Origin: a bacterium
Lineage (GTDB): Bacteria; Cyanobacteriota; Vampirovibrionia; Gastranaerophilales; Gastranaerophilaceae
Assembly (NCBI GenBank): GCA_017652265.1
Contig: JAGCBH010000015.1
Coordinates: 1-64,000, forward strand
Direction of reading: 5' to 3'
Length of the DNA stretch: 64,000 bases
Positions 9,801 through 18,394 of this stretch are shown piece after piece. The position numbers and the translations under genes were made by a program. The notes under the pieces are model-generated. The model saw only the letters and a program-made list of their open reading frames with translations, was not told where the DNA came from and made no database searches. Position 1 is the stretch's first letter, and every line of letters starts with the position of its first letter.

Positions 9801-11693
9801 AGCGGAAGAAACGGTATAAATATTAAAAATACTTCTATTCAAAATGAAAGAGGAAGTTTAAATATTCAAAATGATGCTTTGGGCGGTATTGATATTAATA
9901 ACGGAAGTAATATAAGATCAGAAAATATCAGTATGGTCAACAACGGAGCAAGAGGTCTCAACATTCGTGCTACCGTTAACAATACCGGTGATGCAAGTTA
10001 TGTAAATAACAACGGCATATTCAAAATTCATGAAAATGGTATTGTTAAAAACAATAACGGAAACGTTACTTTTGAGAACAACGGTGAAAACGGTTTTGTT
10101 GTTGCAGGCAGCATCAACAATAACAATAGCAACACTGTAGTTAATAATGGAAACGGCCCGTTAAGTATTCTTGGTTCATTCTCAAATAGCGGAAATGCAA
10201 CATTAAATAACAACGGCAGTCAATTAAACATCTCCGGCGGCGTAAACAATACAAACGGTTTGTTAACTTTAAACAATACCGGCGCTCAGGGATTGAACAT
10301 AATTTCAACAGGAGTTGTCAATGCTGAAGGTTTAAATATCAACAACAGCGGCAACAATGGTTTGAATATTACCGGACAAATCATTAACAGAGGAAACGCC
10401 ATAATCAAGAATATGGCAGACGGAACTAAAGGACTTAATGTTCGTGGTACCGTTAAGAATACAGATGGTCTTCTTACTATAGAAAACGCAGGCGCAAATG
10501 GCTTGAATGTTTTCCATAACGGTAAAATAGAATCTCAAGGTATCGAAATGATAAACAACGGCTCAAACGGCATGAATGTGTTCGGAACAGTAGATAACCA
10601 GGGTAACGGAACTTACACAAGCAATAACGGCACTCTTGATATCCACGAAACCGGTAAAATGTTAAATAAAGGCGGAGACGCAACATATTACAATAACGGT
10701 CAATATGGTCTTGTAATATCAGGTGAAGTTGATAATGAAGGTACAACAGTTGCAATAAATGACAACGGTCCTCTCAGTATCGGCGGTAAATTCAAAAACA
10801 TCGGCAATTCAACATTTACAAATAACGGAACTCAGTTAAATATCTCCGGTATTGTTGAAAATGACGGCACATTAAACCTGATTAACAACGGTTCAGATGC
10901 TCTGAACATCATCTCATCAGCAAACATAAGTGCAAATGATATCAATATGGAAAACACTTCAGCAAACGGTGCTAACATAAGCGGTTTGATTAATTCAAAC
11001 AACAATATCAACATCTCAAATACGGGAGCAAATGGTATATTCTTTAATTCTAATGCATCTGTGAATGCTGCAAATGACATAAATGTCAACGATATATCAA
11101 CTGAAGGCATAAGAATTCGCGGTCTACTGACTGCAGGACAGGATGTCAACATTAATGAACAGGGCGGAAATATCGTTATCGGCGACCTGACCGACAATGA
11201 TAACTACATTACATCAGGCAGAGACGTTAACATCTCAATAAAAGACGGTGATGTTAAAAACTTTGGTGTTAAGAAGACCTTGATTAACTCAGGCAACGAT
11301 ATCAATATCACTGTTGAAAACGGAAACATCGGCGAATCTCCGACAGTTGTTAACGAAGATTATGCAAATTACAAATATCGTGCATTAAACGTCAGAGCAA
11401 ACGGTGAATACACTGAAACATTTATAAACGTAGAACCGGAAACAGGCGTTACTGATCTTCTTCATATATCTAACATCGGGATGGCATTAATCCATGACGG
11501 AAGCATAAATGTAGGCGATGTAATTCCTGTAAGCATAATGTACAATGGCAATTTAATTCAGGTAAACGTTACTGTTGTATCTGTTGAAAATAACCAGGCA
11601 TTGGCATTATTCACTGATGGTAATCTTCCTGACGTGCTTTTCAACGCAAGAGTCTTGATTGAAAAAGTTTCCGAACAACTTGCAAATAACTAA
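6849..11693 (+). CDS. Giant beta-helical adhesin, LktA/filamentous-haemagglutinin type
   Basis: 1614 residues. An extended signal peptide (1-~33, ending SQALAS) is followed by a haemagglutination/TPS-like domain (~34-200), with phrases such as NITNIQGNNGIYNINPE and GKAVFVSPNGMIVGSSGVLNV that are typical of the leukotoxin LktA family of filamentous adhesins. Residues ~215-1480 are dozens of degenerate ~20-25-residue units of the form 'NNGxNGLNIxGxVxNxGNA', rich in Asn and Gly, predicted to wind into a right-handed beta-helix. The last ~120 residues ('YRALNVRANGEYTETFINV' onward) are a different beta-rich domain. No autotransporter barrel or membrane anchor is visible, and no TpsB transporter gene lies nearby. 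GAAAGGA precedes the ATG. Likely function: surface attachment. Confidence 0.85.
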   Translation: MKNSKGNSKRVVAAVLATLFIGQQTILSQALASNITNIQGNNGIYNINPESLINNGNIGYRKYQNFNLDNGDIANLIYKYGNKDVSTFLNLVDNTIKINGIVNTMRNGNFYNGKAVFVSPNGMIVGSSGVLNVGSLNVYTPNSDVFNAYKNNPTANYSALSNKNNVGNGSIQINGHVFAAKDIDMVSSRVHVPGKMLAGAGDLAVFNNNMNADALFNSLVNTANMNQGNALSSRGGNITITSTIGTAISGDVRNIGKGNINIANDGASGVYVSGNLRNYKGDTNVVNTSGKIYLAPTGNVKNSGGKLTLQNNGEGIRLLNGSHVESKDLTINNNGSDGTILGGNINTCGNVSINNNAGYLSMSGDTVNHGNMTIDNTSNQLNISGNISNSNGQLTVSNSGEKGLNLISTSHITSKGLEINNDGRDGLNMNGVINNTGSASIINTSSGIKGLNMNGSFTNTGNLEVINNGTNGLNINGQVVNNGNAQITNTSSGIKGLNVKGSLENHGTLELTNDGKNGLNVLGQVTNYGNANVMNTESGIRGMNIRGKFINHGNAEFVNDGRDGLNVYGTLANDNGQLNMTNFGTKGLNIKNTGKVNSNGISMINYGNNGLYIGGEVINNGNGTYENRNQYGSLNISNTAQMSNTNGTATYKNNGEHGMVFAGEVNNQGTTIAQNNNGGLSITGKFKNAGDSTFTNNGSQLRISGQVTNTNGLLSLINNGQNGLNVTGTGKVNAQGLNMTNNGQNGLNITGQVINKGNALINNTSSGINGLNIKGKISNSNGLLNINNEGAGGLKTYTNSEIISNNINNDSLNMTNSGENGLVIAGNVNTLGNTTMTNTGTKGLNVYGNIETVNGNLDLINDGAYGINILGKTTNTVGKTTMLNNGENGLNIRPTGQVFADNADLINNGASGLKISGKVEIGNNGNIVNNGIGGLNITGTVNHGIADPHAPQGDLVLENNGQNGINMDGANVHSFNNVSIVNNESGRNGINIKNTSIQNERGSLNIQNDALGGIDINNGSNIRSENISMVNNGARGLNIRATVNNTGDASYVNNNGIFKIHENGIVKNNNGNVTFENNGENGFVVAGSINNNNSNTVVNNGNGPLSILGSFSNSGNATLNNNGSQLNISGGVNNTNGLLTLNNTGAQGLNIISTGVVNAEGLNINNSGNNGLNITGQIINRGNAIIKNMADGTKGLNVRGTVKNTDGLLTIENAGANGLNVFHNGKIESQGIEMINNGSNGMNVFGTVDNQGNGTYTSNNGTLDIHETGKMLNKGGDATYYNNGQYGLVISGEVDNEGTTVAINDNGPLSIGGKFKNIGNSTFTNNGTQLNISGIVENDGTLNLINNGSDALNIISSANISANDINMENTSANGANISGLINSNNNINISNTGANGIFFNSNASVNAANDINVNDISTEGIRIRGLLTAGQDVNINEQGGNIVIGDLTDNDNYITSGRDVNISIKDGDVKNFGVKKTLINSGNDINITVENGNIGESPTVVNEDYANYKYRALNVRANGEYTETFINVEPETGVTDLLHISNIGMALIHDGSINVGDVIPVSIMYNGNLIQVNVTVVSVENNQALALFTDGNLPDVLFNARVLIEKVSEQLANN

Positions 11694-11710
11694 TAAATAC
11701 CAAATAGTAA

Positions 11711-11740
11711 AAAGGTCTGATTAATTTTAATCAGACCTTT
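11711..11740. terminator. Bidirectional terminator between convergent genes
   Basis: A perfect 14-bp stem (AAAGGTCTGATTAA) with a two-base loop, flanked by A and T runs so that it can stop transcription from both sides. Confidence 0.85.
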
Positions 11741-11756
11741 TTTATTTCGTAATTTC

Positions 11757-13493
11757 TTATCTTGCATATTTTATTTTATAGTTCTTCATATCATTTTTAA
11801 GAACATTGACAAGATTTTCATAGTATCTATCTTCTTCAGGTGTTGTATTAAATCTTGCCCAAGCACTGTACCTTATACCGACCTTCGGTATCTGAGCACT
11901 ATTAATAAACTTATATTGTGCAATAGGCAAACCGTTATCAAGAGCTAATTTATTTAAATCTTTAACTTTTTTTGTATTGGAATCTTTTAATACGCCAATT
12001 GTTTTATCGTCCAGGCGGAATAAATCAATTTGTTTAAATCCGGATTTTACGTATATTTCAGTGAAATCCTCTATATATTTATTAATTACTTCATCAGCAT
12101 TAACCAGTGAATATATAAGATTATTGCATTCCATTTTTACATCCGCATAAGAATCCAGGATGTTATTTTCTGCCAATATATTTATCATAGTATCGGCATT
12201 CGCAGTTTCAATGAGCAAATTCAAATCATTCGTGTAAAAATGTTTTAATTTATCAAGACTATTACTACTTATAACCTTTCTGTCTTCAAGTTCATTCAGC
12301 GAACAGGAAAGAATATCAAGCATTTCCGCAATCTTGTCATCATCTTTTAAACGGTAAAATGCCTTCGGTTTTTCCACCGCAAGAGTAATTATATTACCTG
12401 TTATATTCAGATATTCATTCAAAAGCTGAACATCACGATTACCAAGACTGTCCGCAACAGTTTTACATACAGCATCATACTCTTCTTTATCTAAAACCGG
12501 ATATAAGATATTTGCCGTTTGCATAATTCTTTTAAATATCTTAATGGGTTTTGTATTAAGAGTTTTGATATTTGATATTTCCTGCAAATGCCGTCTGTAT
12601 GATAACATTCTGTAATCTACGAATAAATCCTCATCATTCAGTAAATCAAGTTCGGAAATATATTTTTTAGACGGAGGATTTATGAATACGTTTGGCGCAA
12701 AAATACGTCTTTTCAGATGAAGCCTCTCCCCCTCAAATGCTTCAGGAACGATTTCAATATCATATGTCTCACCTTTATATTTCAGAGTAAAAAAATACTC
12801 CGGAACAATTGATATTTCTCTGACATATTTAGGCATTTTTTTGTTGTAAGTAACCAAATCGCTATACAGCAGAATAGGTCCACTGTTGGGAAGCAATATC
12901 TCATTCGGGTTCATAAGGTACGAAAAAATAACATCAGTATCATATTGCGATGTAATCATATACGGTTTACCGGAAATTGCGTTATCTAAAGAGCCAGCCA
13001 CCGCCTTTTCCTGCCTTTGGTATAAAATAGATAATTCATTCAACATCATTAAGGGCGAAGTCGTTAAATAGGTATGATTACCGCCATTATGAGCTATATA
13101 AATACTAAAAAAGTACTTGAACTGATCAATTTTATCAAGCAACGATTTAGCTATTCCATCAGAATTTGTCCCGTCATATTCGTATTCCCCAAGGTGTAAA
13201 CCTACCGAAAAATCCAAATCATTCGGTATAGGGTTATTCTTGATAAATCCTGAGCCATAAGCATTATAAAAATTATAACTAATATATTTTCCGTCTTTTG
13301 ATAATTCTTTTTGTGCATAGTTAAAACCTTTAACAAGAATATCAACGGATTTGGTTATATATTTCAGACAACTGATATTGGTATTTCTATCAAGATATAT
13401 GTATCGCGTCAGAATTCTGCAGCCCACAAAACTACCCGCGAACAGAACCAGGAGCGCAAATATAATCAAATGTATAAGAAATTTCTTATTCAT
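11757..13493 (-). CDS. Large membrane-anchored protein of unknown function
   Basis: 578 residues with an N-terminal hydrophobic helix (5-27, FLIHLIIFALLVLFAGSFVGC; a Cys follows that could be a lipidation site or simply end the helix). The remainder is mixed alpha/beta without a recognised domain. The segment 'NDLDFSVGLHLGEYEYDGTNSD' around residues 90-112 is the most distinctive. The second half (~310-480) is helix-rich and charged. No clear Shine-Dalgarno precedes the ATG. The pilin-like gene lies 39 bases upstream on the same strand, so the two may be co-transcribed. Function unknown. Confidence 0.7.
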   Translation of the reverse strand: MNKKFLIHLIIFALLVLFAGSFVGCRILTRYIYLDRNTNISCLKYITKSVDILVKGFNYAQKELSKDGKYISYNFYNAYGSGFIKNNPIPNDLDFSVGLHLGEYEYDGTNSDGIAKSLLDKIDQFKYFFSIYIAHNGGNHTYLTTSPLMMLNELSILYQRQEKAVAGSLDNAISGKPYMITSQYDTDVIFSYLMNPNEILLPNSGPILLYSDLVTYNKKMPKYVREISIVPEYFFTLKYKGETYDIEIVPEAFEGERLHLKRRIFAPNVFINPPSKKYISELDLLNDEDLFVDYRMLSYRRHLQEISNIKTLNTKPIKIFKRIMQTANILYPVLDKEEYDAVCKTVADSLGNRDVQLLNEYLNITGNIITLAVEKPKAFYRLKDDDKIAEMLDILSCSLNELEDRKVISSNSLDKLKHFYTNDLNLLIETANADTMINILAENNILDSYADVKMECNNLIYSLVNADEVINKYIEDFTEIYVKSGFKQIDLFRLDDKTIGVLKDSNTKKVKDLNKLALDNGLPIAQYKFINSAQIPKVGIRYSAWARFNTTPEEDRYYENLVNVLKNDMKNYKIKYAR

Positions 13494-13532
13494 ATTATTA
13501 ATTAATCGTTATAAAACAGATTTCAGAAGAGT

Positions 13533-14330
13533 TTAGTAATCAAATTTGAACCCGTTATCTTCAAACTTTGCAAAACACCCTGCACCATATTTGTATACAT
13601 CGTAGTTATTTCTACAACTATTGTATCTATCATTTTTCAAATTTTCTCTCGCGCTTTTCATTTGGGACGGGTTAGACCTGTATGACTCTTTCATGATAAA
13701 TCTATGCAGACCTTCCGAAACAGTACCATCTGCATATATAGACATCGCCCATATATCTCTGCCAACCCTATTCGGACCTTTTTTACCGTTAATATCCACC
13801 TGAAGAACTGCCGGTCTTATATTTGTCGGAGGCAGCATGTATATTGTATTACCGTTTTCAAGCACATAAAATTTCATCGTACTACCTAAGCTGTAAGTTG
13901 ACCTGCTTGTGCTGTTATCAAAATTATATATTAATTTTCTGGTAAATTCAGGACTAATTTTATTACCATCTAAAGTTTTGATTGTTTGTGATACGCAATC
14001 ATATCTGTCATCATAAGAGCATACTTTGGCAACATGCAAGTATTTATACATAAAATCATCAACTTCATCCCTTGTTCTGTTGAAATATGTACCTGTTTCA
14101 GAGTTAGATGCCGGTTTAAAGCACATCTTTGTATCACAAAGCGACTCCACACTATTATCAACCAAATAATGCCTAATTGCCTGTGCCATCATGGAGTGAA
14201 AATGCGCCGTTCCGACTTCAAGTGCCTTATCCTGAGAATTTTGAATTACAGGAACCATCAATATTGATATTACACCAATTATAACCATGGAAATTAAGAT
14301 TTCCGCCAACGTAAACGCTCTTTTAATCAT
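13533..14330 (-). CDS. Type IV pilin-like / pseudopilin protein
   Basis: 265 residues. The N-terminus is a class III prepilin leader: short and positive (MIKRA), then FTLAEILISMVIIGVISILM with the Glu at mature position 5, as needed for prepilin peptidase processing and filament assembly. The C-terminal part is a globular domain with several Cys (SLCDTKMCF, CSYDDRYDC, CRNNYD, GAGCF), probably disulfide-bonded. Its size and Cys-rich head resemble the many orphan pilin-like proteins of Gastranaerophilales. No pilus assembly genes are adjacent. An AGAGGA site is ~10 bases upstream of the ATG. Confidence 0.8.
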   Translation of the reverse strand: MIKRAFTLAEILISMVIIGVISILMVPVIQNSQDKALEVGTAHFHSMMAQAIRHYLVDNSVESLCDTKMCFKPASNSETGTYFNRTRDEVDDFMYKYLHVAKVCSYDDRYDCVSQTIKTLDGNKISPEFTRKLIYNFDNSTSRSTYSLGSTMKFYVLENGNTIYMLPPTNIRPAVLQVDINGKKGPNRVGRDIWAMSIYADGTVSEGLHRFIMKESYRSNPSQMKSARENLKNDRYNSCRNNYDVYKYGAGCFAKFEDNGFKFDY

Positions 14331-14482
14331 ATTTTTAAATTCCTCTCGCTTTTTTATACTGTATAAAAATATTATACAACATTATTAATAAAATTTAAAC
14401 CCTTTGTATTTTACACCACCCCATAACCCAATGCAAGAAGATTACAAAATTATTGACAAATTTTAAAAATCTGACACGCAAA

Positions 14483-14512
14483 TTGAATAAATAATAAATT
14501 TTATGTTACAAT
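14483..14512 (+). promoter_or_regulatory. Promoter of the glycosyltransferase / CMP-sugar synthetase pair
   Basis: TTGAAT and TACAAT spaced by 18 bases, 43 bases upstream of the ATG at 14555. The rest of the 224-base divergent gap is AT-rich and contains a TATAAT on the other strand that could serve the pilin-like gene. Confidence 0.5.
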
Positions 14513-14554
14513 TTAACCACATAGTTTTCACAACAGCACCGAAAGGAAGTTTCA

Positions 14555-16054
14555 ATGACAAATAAAAAAGAAACAAAATGGTCACTCAAAAACATGATAT
14601 CGGATATTTTTTCAGTTAAAAACAATGGTGCACATAAGGTAGTATCCGTTTTGGGTTTAAAAATAAAACTAACCTCTCCAAAACGTGCTGAAGCTGCTAA
14701 ATTTGAAGAACTTAAAAATATTATCAATACATTAAAGAACGATAATACTAATTTACAAAATAAAGTAATTAATCTTACAGAGCAATCAAATAATATGCTC
14801 TTGCATCTTGGGACTTTGGTTCAGCAATCCGAATACCTCAGAGTTGAAGTACATGATTTGAATTCACAGATTTTAGATATCCGAAGCGAAAAATTCGTCA
14901 ATGATAACATAAACTATCTCCACAATCCCGCAAAATCAAAAAAGCGCAGATTGTTTTTGACAACGGGTAATTTATCATTACTTAATAATCTTACACTGAT
15001 AAAACAATTGGATGAAACGGATTGCGAAGATATTTTATTTGTATTTTCTCAGTTTAAGAATCCTGTTTTTGATAATACATGCAGAAAAATGGCGACTCTG
15101 CATAATTTTGAAAAATTTTATATAGAAAGCAATTGGAATAAAATTGAATATTTTGCAAATTTCTTTATAGATAATAAACTTTTTGATGTTGATGAAATAT
15201 ATTTTTCAAATCAGTATCAATTTATTTATGTTGCCCAAAAATTATATCCGAATACAAAATGGTTTTTGACGGATGAAGGATGTGCCGCTTTCATTGCACG
15301 CGAATATATGGATTATAACAAAATAGAAAAAATATACTTCAATAAATATTCTGAAAAACTGGATTTCTTTGGTTTAAGCAGTGAGAATCAATCAAAAGTT
15401 GTTTATTTAAATTCCGAAGTATTTAAACAGGTTACTGAGCAATGTGCACAAATGTTTCCGGTTGATTTAGGTTTAAACAAAGATGATAAAGCCATTTTAT
15501 TCTGCGGAATGTGGTGGGAAAACGCCGGTATTCCTCAAGATGAATATTTTGAGCTTCAAAATTTCACAATAAAGAAACTGCAATCTATGGGGTACAAAGT
15601 AATATTCAAACCTCACCCAAGAGATGACAGAGACTATGTATCCGAATTAGGAGTAACATCCATAGAAACATCTCTGCCTCTTGAATGCTATGATTTTGAT
15701 GTAGTTGGTACTGTATCAGTATTATCCAGTGTAACTTTGCAAACCTACGGCAGAAGCGGAATGCCATCGTTTTTGATATTACCTGAAAGCAGATTGAGCC
15801 AGCAAAATGATTCAATGTGGCTGAATCCGATGATTAAGTACATGTTAACTCAATACTCTCCGCCAATTGACATTTTATATTCGGTTAATCCGAAAGATTA
15901 TTCAAAAGATGAATTAAGGCATATTTTGGAGCAAAAATGTGCTGATTACATAAATTCAATGCCACTATTATCAAAAAATCGTGATTATATAGAATATGCA
16001 AAACAATGCGGGTACGAATTTAAAACAAGCGAAAAAGAACCTGTGTGCGTATAA
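14555..16054 (+). CDS. Sialyltransferase-like glycosyltransferase
   Basis: 499 residues. Residues ~45-100 are a predicted coiled coil ('ELKNIINTLKNDNTNLQNK' and following), then a GT-B catalytic region. The three short motifs shared by bacterial GT-B sialyltransferases are present in order: D/E-D/E-G as TDEG (~residue 229), HP as KPHPRD (~352), and S-S/T as LSSVT (~392). It also resembles the polysialyltransferase (POLYST) group. The next gene, 15 bases downstream, encodes a CMP-sugar-acid synthetase, the enzyme that makes this type of donor, so transfer of a CMP-activated nonulosonic or related acid to a glycan is likely. The exact sugar and acceptor are unknown. Start fixed by AAGGAAG five bases upstream. 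Confidence 0.75.
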   Translation: MTNKKETKWSLKNMISDIFSVKNNGAHKVVSVLGLKIKLTSPKRAEAAKFEELKNIINTLKNDNTNLQNKVINLTEQSNNMLLHLGTLVQQSEYLRVEVHDLNSQILDIRSEKFVNDNINYLHNPAKSKKRRLFLTTGNLSLLNNLTLIKQLDETDCEDILFVFSQFKNPVFDNTCRKMATLHNFEKFYIESNWNKIEYFANFFIDNKLFDVDEIYFSNQYQFIYVAQKLYPNTKWFLTDEGCAAFIAREYMDYNKIEKIYFNKYSEKLDFFGLSSENQSKVVYLNSEVFKQVTEQCAQMFPVDLGLNKDDKAILFCGMWWENAGIPQDEYFELQNFTIKKLQSMGYKVIFKPHPRDDRDYVSELGVTSIETSLPLECYDFDVVGTVSVLSSVTLQTYGRSGMPSFLILPESRLSQQNDSMWLNPMIKYMLTQYSPPIDILYSVNPKDYSKDELRHILEQKCADYINSMPLLSKNRDYIEYAKQCGYEFKTSEKEPVCV

Positions 16055-16069
16055 ATAAAGGAGATGAAA

Positions 16070-17386
16070 ATGAAAGTCTATGCATTTGTTCCGGCAAAAG
16101 GAACCAGTGAAAGAATAGAAAATAAGAATATGCGTTTTCTGGATGGTGAACGTCTTTATGCTAAGGCGTTGAAAACATTACTTAAATGCAAAGAAATTGA
16201 CAAAGTCTTTTTGGATACCGAATCCGAAGATATGTATAACTTGGTTGATTATTTGCCGATTACTTTTATGAAAAGAGATCCGCAGCTTGCAAATAACAAA
16301 ACCGATGGGCATAAGATGTTTATGAACGAAGTTAAATCATATCCAGACGCGGATATATATGTTCAGCTTTTGTGCACATCTCCGTTTGTCAATTCCGAAA
16401 CCATTGATAACGCTATAAGAGAGCTGAAAAATAACCCGCAGTACGATAGCGCTATCCTGATGAAAAAAGATAAGTTTTATTTCTGGAAAAACGGAGCACC
16501 GGAATATGATATAAACAATATTCCAAACAGTAAAGATTTACCGGAAACCATTATAGAATCTATGGGGTTATATATTCACCGAAAGGATTCCGCACTCAAA
16601 ACAAATCGCAGATATGGTGATAATCCTTTGTTTATATATGGTTCACTGGAAGAACTTATTGACGTTAATAATAACGAAGATTTGGAATTTGCACAAATTT
16701 ATGCAAAAGGTCTAAAACGCAGTGAAAATTCAAAATTCGGCTTAATTAAACATTTTATAACATCACCGGCATTGTCAGATTTATTAGACGATATGGCAGA
16801 AGAAAAAGGAGAAGTTTGCGGTGCCGTCATAAACGACTTTATCTGCAATATAAAAGGTCAGGTTTTGCTTGGCAGAGCAAATACTCTGCGATTAAGATTA
16901 TTGAAAAAAGGAGAAGATTACAAAGGTATTTATGATGCACTTGAATCTTACAAAGGTATTGCGGAAAATGATATTATAGTCGTTGAAAATGAAGCAAAAG
17001 AATACGCTTATTTCGGAGATTTAAATGCAAGACTTGCTATACGCAGCGGTGCAGCAGGAGCTATTATTGACGGCGCAACAAGAGATCTTCGGCAGACAAA
17101 ATCCCTAAACTTCCCGGTTTTTGCAAGGAATTATAATGCCGCAGATGTCAGAAAAAAAGCGACTTTGGATTATATAAATAAACCAATAAAAATATCCGGC
17201 GTAACAGTTAACCCCGGCGACTTGATTTTCATTGATGAGTGTTCAATGGTAATAATTTACAAGAAATATGAAAAAGAAGTCATTGAAAGAGTTTTAAACA
17301 CGTTTAATACAGAAAAAGATATAATAAAGGATATTTTAAAAGGTCAAAAGGCATCGGCAATAATAGAAAATAACGGCTATTTTTAA
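16070..17386 (+). CDS. Fusion: CMP-acylneuraminate-type cytidylyltransferase plus RraA/HMG-aldolase-like domain
   Basis: 438 residues from the second ATG. The ATG at 16064 directly touches AAGGAG, whereas the one at 16070 has a proper six-base spacing. Residues 1-~222 are a NeuA-like cytidylyltransferase: VPAKGTSERIENKNMRFLDG is the nucleotide-binding loop, and 'YVQLLCTSPFV' is the conserved P-loop partner. Residues ~225-435 match the RraA / class II HMG-CHA aldolase fold ('GDLNARLAIRSGAAGAIIDG', then ATRD), with the Gly, Asp and Arg-Asp residues used by the aldolases to bind metal and pyruvate. Most CMP-sugar-acid synthetases lack this second domain. A pyruvate aldolase that makes the ulosonic acid activated by the first domain is attractive but inferred. 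Confidence 0.8.
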   Translation: MKVYAFVPAKGTSERIENKNMRFLDGERLYAKALKTLLKCKEIDKVFLDTESEDMYNLVDYLPITFMKRDPQLANNKTDGHKMFMNEVKSYPDADIYVQLLCTSPFVNSETIDNAIRELKNNPQYDSAILMKKDKFYFWKNGAPEYDINNIPNSKDLPETIIESMGLYIHRKDSALKTNRRYGDNPLFIYGSLEELIDVNNNEDLEFAQIYAKGLKRSENSKFGLIKHFITSPALSDLLDDMAEEKGEVCGAVINDFICNIKGQVLLGRANTLRLRLLKKGEDYKGIYDALESYKGIAENDIIVVENEAKEYAYFGDLNARLAIRSGAAGAIIDGATRDLRQTKSLNFPVFARNYNAADVRKKATLDYINKPIKISGVTVNPGDLIFIDECSMVIIYKKYEKEVIERVLNTFNTEKDIIKDILKGQKASAIIENNGYF

Positions 17387-17395
17387 TATGCCGGA

Positions 17396-18388
17396 CTATT
17401 TGCACGTATTGACCAATTCTTTTGCAATGTTTAGAGCTTTTTCAAACAGTGCTTTATCACGTAAAAAGTTTTCATTATCAATATACTCTTTAACTATTTT
17501 TCTTGCATAAGAACCAATAGCTAAACCCGATACGTTTAAATCACATTGTCTTGCAAGTGCCATTGTTTTGGAATTTGTACCGCCAGACATGATAACGTAA
17601 GGTGTAATATTTGCTTTTAAAACAATATCAGCCGCCGCAACTGCTTGTAAGGTTGTTCTGTAATCATCCGAACCGCCCGACATCGGAGCACCGTCAGCCT
17701 GAACCATAAAAATATTTTGACAGGCATTTTTCATGGCATTCAAACGCCCGATAAGTCTTTCATTGCCAAGTTTTGAACGGTCAATACAAACGCTCAAAAC
17801 CCCATCAAATTGTTTTGTAATTTCACTCCAGCCCCGCATAACTTCATCTTCGTTATCGGTTATTGTATGGTATTCAATGCAATCAATGCCTTCTTTTATC
17901 AACGGCGGCAATATCTCAGAAAAAGAGATTTCTTTTGAATATCTTTCTATCGCCTGAACAGGACAAACATCAATGCATTTTCCGCAACCGATACATTTTT
18001 CTTCATTAATAATGCGTGAAGAAACGTCAGTGCTTATTGCCTTTTGAATACATACATCCTCACAACTTCCGCAGGAAACACATTTTTCGCTGTCAATTTT
18101 GCACTTGGAAATATGCGGATCATTTTTTGTTCCAACGGAAACACATATAAAACAATCATCTTCCTTCCCTGAGAATTTTATACCTTCTTTTGCGGCTCTT
18201 ACAGCATCAACCGAAGCGTTTAAATCAAAAAATTTGCAGCCCGCAGCTGCGTACAGGGCACACAACTTCATTATTTCGTCTGTATTTTGATTTCCCGCAC
18301 CGCAAATCAGTTTAAAACACTTGCCACTATTCAGATAACTTATTATTTTCTCAGATGGCATCACATTTTCCCACGGAAAACTTTTCAT
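17396..18388 (-). CDS. ldpA: LdpA-like iron-sulphur protein
   Basis: 330 residues from the ATG at 18388. An in-frame ATG 12 codons further upstream is rejected because a -10 box lies between the two. An alpha/beta region at the start ('KCFKLICGAGNQN', then 'AAAGCKFFDLNAS') is followed by two ferredoxin motifs (CVSCGSCEDVC and CIGCGKCIDVCP) for two 4Fe-4S clusters, then a barrel-like C-terminal domain. Order and wording match LdpA, which in cyanobacteria senses redox state and feeds the circadian clock. No kai genes are visible here, so its partner and role in this organism are unknown. No Shine-Dalgarno is present, consistent with a leaderless message. It converges on the fusion gene with only nine bases between them. 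Confidence 0.75.
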   Translation of the reverse strand: MKSFPWENVMPSEKIISYLNSGKCFKLICGAGNQNTDEIMKLCALYAAAGCKFFDLNASVDAVRAAKEGIKFSGKEDDCFICVSVGTKNDPHISKCKIDSEKCVSCGSCEDVCIQKAISTDVSSRIINEEKCIGCGKCIDVCPVQAIERYSKEISFSEILPPLIKEGIDCIEYHTITDNEDEVMRGWSEITKQFDGVLSVCIDRSKLGNERLIGRLNAMKNACQNIFMVQADGAPMSGGSDDYRTTLQAVAAADIVLKANITPYVIMSGGTNSKTMALARQCDLNVSGLAIGSYARKIVKEYIDNENFLRDKALFEKALNIAKELVNTCK

Positions 18389-18394
18389 ATAGCG

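Noticed and set aside
7418-11197. Several open frames of 60-120 codons on the minus strand inside the adhesin gene
   Set aside because: They are mirror products of the repeated Asn/Gly codons, have no ribosome sites and give Pro/Leu-rich low-complexity proteins.
6849-11693. Regularly spaced repeats that could suggest CRISPR
   Set aside because: The repeats are degenerate, of variable spacing and fully inside a long coding frame.
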